Shown piece after piece: positions 15,039 through 20,764 of a DNA stretch of 20,764 bases. The notes under the pieces are model-generated. The model was not told the origin of the DNA. It ran no database searches and saw only the letters and a list, made by a program, of their open reading frames with translations. The translations under genes and the position numbers were made by a program. The stretch spans positions 1 through 20,764 of the forward strand of contig JBBITW010000046.1 in assembly GCA_037440525.1 (NCBI GenBank), in the 5' to 3' direction. Every line of letters starts with the position of its first letter. Position 1 is the stretch's first letter. This DNA comes from JBBITW01 sp037440525 (GTDB taxonomy: Bacteria; Desulfobacterota; BSN033; UBA1163).

Positions 15039-15521
15039 TTATAATTTATATCTAAATTTTCTTAATAACTCTTTTCTCCATTTTATTCCATCCTCTTTTT
15101 CAATACCCTTTGGAGAGGAACCATCGATAACCCCAAGGACACCTCTTCCCTGTTCTGATTGCACAAGAATCACCTCCAGAGGATTTGCAGTTGCACAGAA
15201 TATTGTGCAGACCTCCTGGCACATCTTTATGGCATTTAGGACATTTATGGGAAAGGCATCCTTTAGAAGGATTACGAATGTATGGCCTGCCCCAACCCTA
15301 AAGGCATTATTCATAGCAATTTCCTTAAGTGCCTCATCATTCCCCTCACCCCTGACCAGGCAGTGACCTGATGCCTCGCAGAATCCAATACCAAACTTTG
15401 CATTTGGGACAGATCCTGCCATTATCTCATAAAGGTCTTCAACAGTCTTTATAAAATGGGTTTGACCGAGGATGATATTACAGCCCTCTGGGATCTCAAG
15501 TCGTTCAATCTTTAGCTCCAT
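15039..15521 (-). CDS. Adenosine-specific kinase (Adenosine_kin family, DUF355)
   Basis: A 160-residue protein matching the small family named adenosine-specific kinase, known mainly from archaea and anaerobic bacteria and defined by structures of thermophilic archaeal members. Recognisable segments are GQTHFIKTVEDLYE, the central GIGFCEASGHCLVR, and the C-terminal QSEQGRGVLGVIDGSSPKGIE-type stretch (seen here as VLGVIDGSSPKG). Its catalytic role rests on limited family data, so the name should be taken as a family label. A near-ideal AGGAGGT lies about 6 bases before the ATG at 15521. It converges with the cysteine synthase gene, 36 bp apart, and has no operon partner. Confidence 0.85.
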   Translation of the reverse strand: MELKIERLEIPEGCNIILGQTHFIKTVEDLYEIMAGSVPNAKFGIGFCEASGHCLVRGEGNDEALKEIAMNNAFRVGAGHTFVILLKDAFPINVLNAIKMCQEVCTIFCATANPLEVILVQSEQGRGVLGVIDGSSPKGIEKEDGIKWRKELLRKFRYKL

Positions 15522-15753
15522 GACCTTACCTCCTTTATACTATTAAGATTGGGTTTCACGAAATTCGTAACCTATTGATATTACTAATATACTTTGAACA
15601 ATATCTTTTGAATTGCCCCCTATAAGAATTTTAAATTATTTTCAATTAATTACACCCTCTCAAATCCCTCAAAATCATCTTTTCTTATAACTTTATATGA
15701 GGGTGAAGGGAAATTTTTTTACTCTCCTTACTTCCTCTCTCCGAAGAGACTGT

Positions 15754-15861
15754 GCCGTAATTCGACATAAGAAATGAAACCAAATACGGCAAGGGACAAG
15801 CCCTTGCCCTACGTTTGTGATTCATTTAATCTCTCGTAGGGCAAGCCCTTGTGGCTTGCCG
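15754..15861. repeat. Nested inverted-repeat element, REP/MITE-like
   Basis: The core arms are 15787-15813 and 15835-15861. The first contains CGGCAAG, ACAAG and CTTGCCCTACG; the reverse complement of the second has the same blocks (CGGCAAG, ACAAG, CTTGCCCTACG), with differences only in the GGG/CC and CCC/GGG positions between them. The arms flank a 21-bp AT-rich spacer. Each arm is itself partly palindromic (CAAGGG...CCCTTG; GGCAAGCC...GGCTTGCC). An outer pair GCCGTA (15754-15759) and TACGGC (15785-15790) lies to the left. The GC-rich character stands out against an AT-rich spacer, as expected for a dispersed palindromic repeat. Confidence 0.65.
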
Positions 15862-15975
15862 AAACCTTATCAAGATGTCATTTATTCCATACTCCCATTA
15901 TTGCAGACCAATGAACTATAGAGAAATTACAAGGAGTTTAGATTAAAAAGAAATTCCAATAATTTTTAAGCATTT

Positions 15976-16004
15976 CCCTTGAATCCTTGACCCCTTGAAT
16001 CCTT
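15976..16004. repeat. Short direct repeat, 16-bp period
   Basis: CCCTTGAATCCTT occurs at 15976-15988 and again at 15992-16004. Two copies only; it could be a remnant of a longer tandem array of CCTTGAA-type units. Confidence 0.5.
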
Positions 16005-16138
16005 TAGATTTTGTCAACTTTTTTGGAGAAGAACCACATTTTTAAGCCTTTATCATTTAAGAAATATCCTTCATAGATTTGAAAAGAGATGTCAAGCTTG
16101 AAAAAAATTCATACAAAAACTATTTCATAAAAAATTTC

Positions 16139-18604
16139 TTAAATGTCTTTCCGAAAGAAAGTTTTAACCTCGATCTTCTCTCCATCAGTGACAATTGTTA
16201 TAGCACCATCTCTATCAGTTCTCAATATCTTGGAGCCCAACCTTTCATATCTTCTTAATACATCTGGATGCGGAAGCTTTCCTCTCGTGCGCTCGCTTGT
16301 GCTAAAAATAGCATAAGCGGGCCTAACCCTTTCGAGAAAGGTTTCGTTACTTGAAGACAAACTACCGTGATGAGGAACCTTCAAAATATCAACCCTTGCG
16401 AGATCGTCTCTTCTCGATATTCTTAATTCTGCCTCATGCTCAATATCTCCGAGTAGAAGGATGCTTATTTTCTTATATTTTAACTTTAAAACCAGGGAAT
16501 GGTTATTTATATAGGAAGGATTCAAAAATGGTACACCAGGGTAATATATTTTTGGTGGATTGATCACCGTAATCTCTACCCCATTAATATTTTTTGGCGA
16601 AGATGCCTCATTAAGAGAAAATCTCTTTATATTCCTTTTTAAAAGTGTTTTCTCAAGTTCATTATAGGATTCAGAGCTAATTTTAAGGCCACTCTCCCAG
16701 AATTGGCCAATTGAAAACTGAGAGGCAATGAAATTTAAACCCTTGAGGTGGTCTGGATCAGGATGGGTCAGGACAAGGATATCAATCCTTTTAATCTTCT
16801 TTTTCCACAAAAATGGGGCAACAACATTCTTTCCAATATCAAAATCGTCCTTGGGAAGACCTCCCCCATCTATAAGCATCCTCTTTCCTTTTGGAAATTC
16901 AATGAGGATTGAATCCCCATGTCCTACATCAATAAATGTTAGGCTCAGGTCTCTCTTAAATAAGTCTTTAAAGTTCCAGTATGAAAAATCGATGATGAAA
17001 ATAAAAATGATTGTCAGAAATATATACTTAAAATTCTTTCTTCTCCTCAGATGGACAGAAATACCAAGTAACGAGTAAAAGAGAACGATTTCAAAGGCGG
17101 TAGGTGTGGAGACGAAAATAGAGGCATGGGGGATAGAAGCACAAAGCTCAACAACAGTAAGAAGAATTTTTGCAAGGAATTGATTGATGGAAATTAAAAA
17201 GGTGGCAAGGGGATAGAATAAAAATGATAGCATGGAGGCCATCAGGCTTATTGGAACGATGAAAAAACCCACCCACGGAATTGCAAAGATGTTTGTGAAA
17301 ACTCCTATGAGTGAGATACGGTTGAAATGGAGGCTAACAAAAGGGGCTGTGCCTAATATAGCGGTTCCTGTTACAAGTAGGGAGATCTTCAGATATCTCC
17401 ATATCTTCTCTTTCCATGAGACAGTTGGGGGCAGAGGTATCTCCTCCACTCTCTCCGCTTTGAGGATTTTTGGGACAAGGTAGAGGATCGAAAGAACCGA
17501 AAGAAATGAGAGTTGAAAGGAGACATCAAAAAGGGAAGGAGGCGAGAAAAGAAGAATTATAAATGCCGAAAGAGCAAGGGTGTGGAGCAAATTCCTTTCT
17601 CTTTGAAAGATTATTGACAGGAGGAATGTAACAACCATGATGGTTGCACGTATAACAGAGATCCCGCTTCCAGCAATGAGGGTATATAGTATTATACATG
17701 GGATGGTTAAACCTGCTGCCAATCTCTTGATTGATATGGAGAGTATGATCCATTCGAAACGTTTGAATATCCATATAAAGATGGAAAAAGATAGAAGGCC
17801 AACAATCCCGAGGTGGTCACCAGAGATGGCCAACAGGTGGGCAATCCCTGTAACTATAAAATATTCCTTTACCTCCTCTGGTATCATCCCCTGTTCTCCG
17901 AGGACGAGGGCCTGAAAGATGGCTGAATATGGAATCCCTGCCTCCCTTTCGAGAAACTGACGAATCCTCTCCCTCCATCCCTCGACAATTAAGAGAAAAG
18001 GATTATGATATCCTTCTCCAATTTTCGCCCATATCTTTTCCTCTGATAAAAAGGCAATGGCATCAACCCTTTCGAAAGAAAGGTAACGCTCATAGGAAAA
18101 TCCCCCGGGGTTATGAAATCCCCGTGGGGGATATAGTTTGCAAAGAAACCTTATTCTGTCTCCCAAACGAAATTCACTTTTCCCTTCCCTAAGAAATAGT
18201 AATAGATTCCCTTGAACAGGTATTTGATGATTTGATAATAAAACTTTATTGGAGTGGATATAAATTTTTACTCTATCCTTTGATATATAGGGTGTTCGAT
18301 CTATTGTGCCTTCTAATAAGATTCGATCATGCCCTATGAATTGTAAGAGGTTGGCTTCCGAGCGCGATGGGTTGAGATAGAGATGGATGGAGAGGAGTCC
18401 GATAAAGAAGAAAGAGAGAGCTGCCAAAACTGATCCTATTCTTGCTCTCCTTGTAAATAAAAAAAATGCCCACAAAGATAAGAGAGCAATAATAAAAAAT
18501 ATATATCCTTTTGTTGATATGGGTGGATTGAAATGGCCGAAATATATTCCAATTGTATAGATGAATAAGACAGGAATGAGTGGAAGGCGAAGGGTTCTGT
18601 TCAT
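16139..18604 (-). CDS. comEC: DNA internalization competence protein ComEC/Rec2
   Basis: Inner-membrane channel protein for uptake of single-stranded DNA in natural transformation, 821 residues with the complete three-part architecture. Two or three N-terminal helices (about 8-75) precede a soluble OB-like domain containing PPRGFHNPGGFSYERYL (about 159-175). The Competence domain starts at about 225, with HLLAISGDHLGIVG (256-269) and around ten further helices. A C-terminal metallo-beta-lactamase-like domain from about 553 has FIDVGHGDS, DGGG, THPDPDHLKG (613-622), LLLGDIE (717-723) and KVPHHGS (742-748). All expected metal-site residues are present, suggesting a nuclease-competent form. GAGG precedes the ATG at 18604. 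It starts 42 bp after the acyl-CoA dehydrogenase stop, so probably the same transcript. Confidence 0.95.
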   Translation of the reverse strand: MNRTLRLPLIPVLFIYTIGIYFGHFNPPISTKGYIFFIIALLSLWAFFLFTRRARIGSVLAALSFFFIGLLSIHLYLNPSRSEANLLQFIGHDRILLEGTIDRTPYISKDRVKIYIHSNKVLLSNHQIPVQGNLLLFLREGKSEFRLGDRIRFLCKLYPPRGFHNPGGFSYERYLSFERVDAIAFLSEEKIWAKIGEGYHNPFLLIVEGWRERIRQFLEREAGIPYSAIFQALVLGEQGMIPEEVKEYFIVTGIAHLLAISGDHLGIVGLLSFSIFIWIFKRFEWIILSISIKRLAAGLTIPCIILYTLIAGSGISVIRATIMVVTFLLSIIFQRERNLLHTLALSAFIILLFSPPSLFDVSFQLSFLSVLSILYLVPKILKAERVEEIPLPPTVSWKEKIWRYLKISLLVTGTAILGTAPFVSLHFNRISLIGVFTNIFAIPWVGFFIVPISLMASMLSFLFYPLATFLISINQFLAKILLTVVELCASIPHASIFVSTPTAFEIVLFYSLLGISVHLRRRKNFKYIFLTIIFIFIIDFSYWNFKDLFKRDLSLTFIDVGHGDSILIEFPKGKRMLIDGGGLPKDDFDIGKNVVAPFLWKKKIKRIDILVLTHPDPDHLKGLNFIASQFSIGQFWESGLKISSESYNELEKTLLKRNIKRFSLNEASSPKNINGVEITVINPPKIYYPGVPFLNPSYINNHSLVLKLKYKKISILLLGDIEHEAELRISRRDDLARVDILKVPHHGSLSSSNETFLERVRPAYAIFSTSERTRGKLPHPDVLRRYERLGSKILRTDRDGAITIVTDGEKIEVKTFFRKDI

Positions 18605-18646
18605 CTCCGCCTCAGGCCATGAGGTTTGGTTTAATAAGAGACCTAC

Positions 18647-19801
18647 TCAATCTATAATTCCATAATCCTTTAATAGGCAGTTTGAGACTATAAATCTTAA
18701 AGATTGGTTAGCTTCTCCGAAGATCTGTGTCACCTTTGCATCTCGCATCATCCTCTCTACAGGATAATCTTTAATATATCCATAGCCCCCCAGAAGCTGG
18801 ACTGCATCAGTAGTTACCTTCATTGCACTATTGGTAGCGAAGATCTTGGCAATGGCTGATATCTTCTCTGTATTCTCAATTTTTTCATCAATTTGGCTTG
18901 CTGCTTGATAAACCAGTGTTCTGGCAGTCTCAATCTGTGTTGCCATATCAGCAATCATAAACCTCACAGCTTGAAAAGAAGAGATTGGCTGATTAAATTG
19001 CATCCTTTCACCTGTATATTTGATGGCATAATCCAGTGCGCCCTGGGCAATCCCAACTGCCTGGGCGCCTATGGCTGGCCTTGACATGTTTATTGTAACC
19101 ATTGCATTCTTCCAGCCACTTCCTTCTTCTCCAAGAAGATTCTCCTGAGGGATGAGACAATTTTCAAATATTATATCTGTAATCACTGAACCCTTCATAC
19201 CCAATTTCTCATCCCTCTCACCAAAACGAAGGCCCCTTGCGCCATCCTCCACAAAAAATGCGGATATCCCTTCCTCTCCTCGCTCAGGGTCTGTTTTGGC
19301 AAATACAGAGTAGATTTGAGCTATACTGCCATTTGTTACAAAACACTTCTTGCCATTGATTAGATAATTCTTTCCCTCTTTTTTTGCTATGGTATTGATA
19401 TATAATGGCATTGATGGGAATTCAAATTCTCTCAGGGCAAAGGCAGTAAGAGAGTTTTTCTCCGATATCTTTGCAAAGAGGGTCTCTTTTTGAGATTCAC
19501 TCCCGCCCAAAAGGATAGGAAGTGTTCCGATCCCCTGGGAAAGTATCAGCATGGAAGAAGAACCACACACCTTTGCAATCTCTTCGACCACCAGACATAG
19601 AGAGGTTATATTTCCATTGGTGCCACCATATTCTTCGGGCAGAAGGAGAGAGAGAAACCCCTGTCTGCCAAATTCCTCTATGAGATCTTTTGGAACCTCT
19701 TTGGTTTCCTCAATCTCACGAACCCTCGGCTGAATTACCTTCTTTGCAGTCTTTTCAGCGAGGGACCTTATCATCTCCTTCTCGCTATCGTTTCCCTTCA
19801 T
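18647..19801 (-). CDS. Acyl-CoA dehydrogenase family flavoprotein, divergent active site
   Basis: A 384-residue member of the acyl-CoA dehydrogenase superfamily (FAD-dependent alpha,beta-desaturation of acyl thioesters, electrons to ETF). Family landmarks are LLPEEYGG (53-60), YLINGKKCFVTNG (146-158), GMKGS (201-205), SRPAIGAQAVGIAQGALDYA (240-259), QPISSFQAVRF (271-281) and QLLGGYGYIKDYPVERMMRDAK (335-356 region). Two active-site motifs differ from the norm. The usual (T/S)EPxAGSD loop reads REFEFPSM (124-131). The catalytic segment usually read as IYEGTNQ is IFGEANQ (360-366), so the glutamate sits one position later. The ATG at 19801 has AGGAGG about 5 bases upstream. It has its own promoter and precedes comEC. 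A conventional fatty acyl substrate should not be assumed. Confidence 0.9.
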   Translation of the reverse strand: MKGNDSEKEMIRSLAEKTAKKVIQPRVREIEETKEVPKDLIEEFGRQGFLSLLLPEEYGGTNGNITSLCLVVEEIAKVCGSSSMLILSQGIGTLPILLGGSESQKETLFAKISEKNSLTAFALREFEFPSMPLYINTIAKKEGKNYLINGKKCFVTNGSIAQIYSVFAKTDPERGEEGISAFFVEDGARGLRFGERDEKLGMKGSVITDIIFENCLIPQENLLGEEGSGWKNAMVTINMSRPAIGAQAVGIAQGALDYAIKYTGERMQFNQPISSFQAVRFMIADMATQIETARTLVYQAASQIDEKIENTEKISAIAKIFATNSAMKVTTDAVQLLGGYGYIKDYPVERMMRDAKVTQIFGEANQSLRFIVSNCLLKDYGIID

Positions 19802-19868
19802 CTAACCTCCTAAAAGAATTCATTTTACCAATATACGAAAAATATCTCTTTCCAAACAGGTGGATAAA

Positions 19869-19897
19869 ATTTAAATATACTATAAGGATTTTGTCAA
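19869..19897 (-). promoter_or_regulatory. Promoter of the acyl-CoA dehydrogenase-comEC unit
   Basis: On the minus strand TTGACA (19897-19892) is followed after exactly 17 bp by TTAAAT (19874-19869), about 68 bp before the ATG. Immediately upstream (minus strand) lies a weak hairpin formed by ACCTC (19912-19916) and GAGGT (19927-19931). Confidence 0.6.
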
Positions 19898-19972
19898 GTG
19901 AAAAGAAAGGGACCTCTGAAAAATAGGAGGTTTTTGCACTGACACGTTTTCTCTTTTTACAAAATTTAAAAT

Positions 19973-19999
19973 ACATAAAAAATGTTTATGTGTTATAAT
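19973..19999 (+). promoter_or_regulatory. Promoter and inverted-repeat operator of the toxin-antitoxin pair
   Basis: A perfect TATAAT lies at 19994-19999, about 28 bp before the antitoxin ATG. Directly upstream, ACATAAA (19973-19979) and TTTATGT (19985-19991) form a 7-bp perfect inverted repeat with a 5-bp spacer. It occupies the place where the -35 would be, and no good -35 hexamer is seen. This is the expected position for autorepression by an antitoxin or antitoxin-toxin complex. Confidence 0.55.
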
Positions 20000-20027
20000 G
20001 ATTTTTGAAATAAAGGAGGTGGCTTAA

Positions 20028-20237
20028 ATGGTAGAGATACATAAAAAAATAGTTCTCGATGAGAATCAGAAACCCTTTGCAGTTCAAATACCTATTGAGG
20101 AATTCGAACGATTAGAAGAAATTTTAGAAAATTATGGATTATCAAAATTGATGGATGAGGTGGCAGAAGACGAAAGGCTATCTTTAGAAAATGCAAAAAA
20201 ATATTACCACTCGCTGAAGACGAATGTGGAAAGTTGA
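20028..20237 (+). CDS. Type II antitoxin (partner of RelE/ParE-like toxin)
   Basis: A 69-residue acidic protein. The N-terminal part (KIVLDENQKPFAVQIPIEEFERLEE, given here by its start KIVLDENQ and the core VQIPIEEFERLEEIL) resembles Phd/YefM- or RelB-like antitoxins that are widely paired with RelE toxins. The C-terminal half is charged and helical, as expected for the toxin-wrapping region. AAAGGAGG lies just upstream of the ATG. Its 3' end overlaps the toxin start by 14 bp, the usual arrangement for coupled expression. The exact antitoxin family is uncertain. Confidence 0.8.
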   Translation: MVEIHKKIVLDENQKPFAVQIPIEEFERLEEILENYGLSKLMDEVAEDERLSLENAKKYYHSLKTNVES

Positions 20238-20496
20238 GTATACCAAACGTTTTCTTAAAGAACTATTTGAATTACCTAAAGAAATACAGGTTCAAGCTGA
20301 ACGTATTGTTTTTGAAGATCTGTTGACATCCAATCCTTTTTCATTGGGATACCTTGAGCGCATGAAAGGCTATCCAGATAAATACAAGATACGGCTTGGG
20401 GATTATAGAATTGGTATCACAATAGATAAGAAAAATAATTCGATAATCTGCCAACGTATTGCTCATCGTAAAGACATATATCGAATATTTCCATAA
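20224..20496 (+). CDS. RelE/ParE family toxin
   Basis: A 90-residue basic protein with the RelE/ParE fold signature: an N-terminal VEYTKRFLKELFELPKEIQ helix region (here recognised from EYTKRFLKEL), central LxGxxxKYKIRLGDYRIGI-type strands (KYKIRLGDYRIG), and a C-terminal strand ending RIAHRKDIYRIFP. The RLGDYR and HRKDIYR elements are typical of RelE-type ribosome-dependent mRNA endonucleases, where basic and tyrosine residues near the C-terminus take part in cleavage, but ParE-like gyrase poisons share the fold. It overlaps the antitoxin by 14 bp. It appears intact. Confidence 0.88.
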   Translation: MWKVEYTKRFLKELFELPKEIQVQAERIVFEDLLTSNPFSLGYLERMKGYPDKYKIRLGDYRIGITIDKKNNSIICQRIAHRKDIYRIFP

Positions 20497-20764
20497 AACC
20501 CACACAGTTGCCTATTTCGAGGCAATGTTGTCACTGATTCCTGGGGAATGGGGTCATCGCAGAGAATCGCCCTGTACCGCCCCTGAAATAAATGCCTCAC
20601 CGTACCGTATCTCCAGTTAAAATACATAGTAAAACACTGGTTGATCCCTTGAAGAATCCTCGACAAACCAACCTTTCCCGTTTCAATTAATAAATGGATA
20701 TGAGTGCTCATTAAAACGTAAGCATAAATCGAAAAGCCATATCGATCCTTGTAGTCACTTAAAA
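20463..20764 (-). pseudogene. Truncated REP-associated tyrosine transposase (RAYT, Y1/IS200-like), 5' end outside window
   Basis: The minus-strand frame is open to the window end. It reads GFSIYAYVLMSTHIHLLIET, with the HUH-type metal motif HIH, followed by LSRILQGINQCFTMYFNWRYG and the family motif HLFQGRYRAILCD. In intact RAYTs this last motif continues into a YLLELVRYIHLNPVRA-type region. Here similarity stops at about 20556, and the frame runs on through unrelated sequence into the antisense of the toxin's 3' end, stopping at 20463. The C-terminal part, including the catalytic-tyrosine region if located there, is therefore lost by deletion or recombination. An in-frame ATG at 20711 is internal and not the true start. 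Probably inactive. Confidence 0.75.
20508..20549. repeat. Two small palindromes at the transposase breakpoint, REP-like
   Basis: TTGCCT-ATTTCG-AGGCAA (20508-20525) and ATTCC-TGG-GGAAT (20537-20549) lie between the toxin stop and the point where transposase similarity ends. Paired short palindromes beside a RAYT gene are typical of REP elements mobilised by such transposases. Confidence 0.45.

Larger units (their letters stand above)
15522..16138. other. 617-bp non-coding stretch between comEC and the adenosine-specific kinase
   Basis: No credible gene is seen on either strand. Near the kinase there is a short palindrome ACGAA-A-TTCGT (15558-15568), a possible operator. Further on, CACCCTC (15653-15659) and GAGGGTG (15699-15705) form a long-range inverted repeat followed by a T run. 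The main content is a palindromic repeat element (15754-15861) and a short direct repeat (15976-16004), listed separately. The remainder is AT-rich. I found no convincing terminator for comEC. Confidence 0.6.

Noticed and set aside
15653..15720. CACCCTC/GAGGGTG inverted repeat with T run as a terminator or small RNA end
   Set aside because: The 39-nt loop makes the stem weak and no plus-strand transcript is expected to end there.
15976..16004. CRISPR or tandem-repeat array
   Set aside because: Only two copies of a 13-bp unit with a 3-bp gap; no array and no cas genes.

Overview
The window reads as ordinary chromosomal DNA of a low-to-moderate GC, Gram-negative anaerobe. A Desulfobacterota (deltaproteobacterial, Syntrophia-like) relative is my best guess. 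It rests on gene content: a branched-chain amino acid ABC transporter, two 2-hydroxyacyl-CoA dehydratase/benzoyl-CoA reductase type activases, an acyl-CoA dehydrogenase, an adenosine-specific kinase of the archaeal/anaerobe type and a DUF502 protein. No marker gene fixes the taxonomy.

Layout. (1) 1-3135, plus strand: the 3' part of a liv operon (livH partial, livM, livG, livF), tightly spaced and overlapping. (2) 3136-3456: an intergenic leader that I read as a complete transcription attenuator. It has a promoter-like sequence, a 16-codon leader peptide with eight consecutive Phe/Tyr codons, an antiterminator and two tandem intrinsic terminators whose arms are mutually exclusive. It precedes a class I/II aminotransferase (3457-4644). 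(3) 4747-6385, minus strand: two adjacent BadF/BcrA/HgdC-type activases; one carries an unusual substitution in its phosphate-2 motif. (4) 13053 down to 6472, minus strand: a six-gene run, purB - ftsH - DUF502 - small membrane coiled-coil protein - glgA - exported double rhodanese, with spacings of -4 to about 34 bp. (5) 13155-15002, plus strand: map, divergent from purB, and a cysteine-synthase-family enzyme with a cysteine-rich tail. (6) 15039-15521, minus strand: adenosine-specific kinase, followed by a 617-bp non-coding stretch containing a palindromic repeat element. (7) 19801 down to 16139, minus strand: a divergent acyl-CoA dehydrogenase and full-length comEC. (8) 20028-20764: a RelE/ParE-type toxin-antitoxin pair and the remains of a REP-associated (RAYT/Y1) transposase running off the window end.

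How it fits together. Most genes are housekeeping (purine synthesis, membrane proteolysis, N-terminal processing, glycogen synthesis, competence/DNA uptake) or amino acid and acyl-CoA metabolism. The most notable item is the leader at about 3200-3456. The aromatic codon run sits just before an RNA switch, so expression of the aminotransferase should rise when charged tRNA-Phe or tRNA-Tyr is scarce. This predicts that the gene makes Phe/Tyr. The switch appears to have two stages: segments 2:3 and 4:5 pair in the ON state, 3:4 and 5:6 in the OFF state. All structures were folded by eye and no database search was run.
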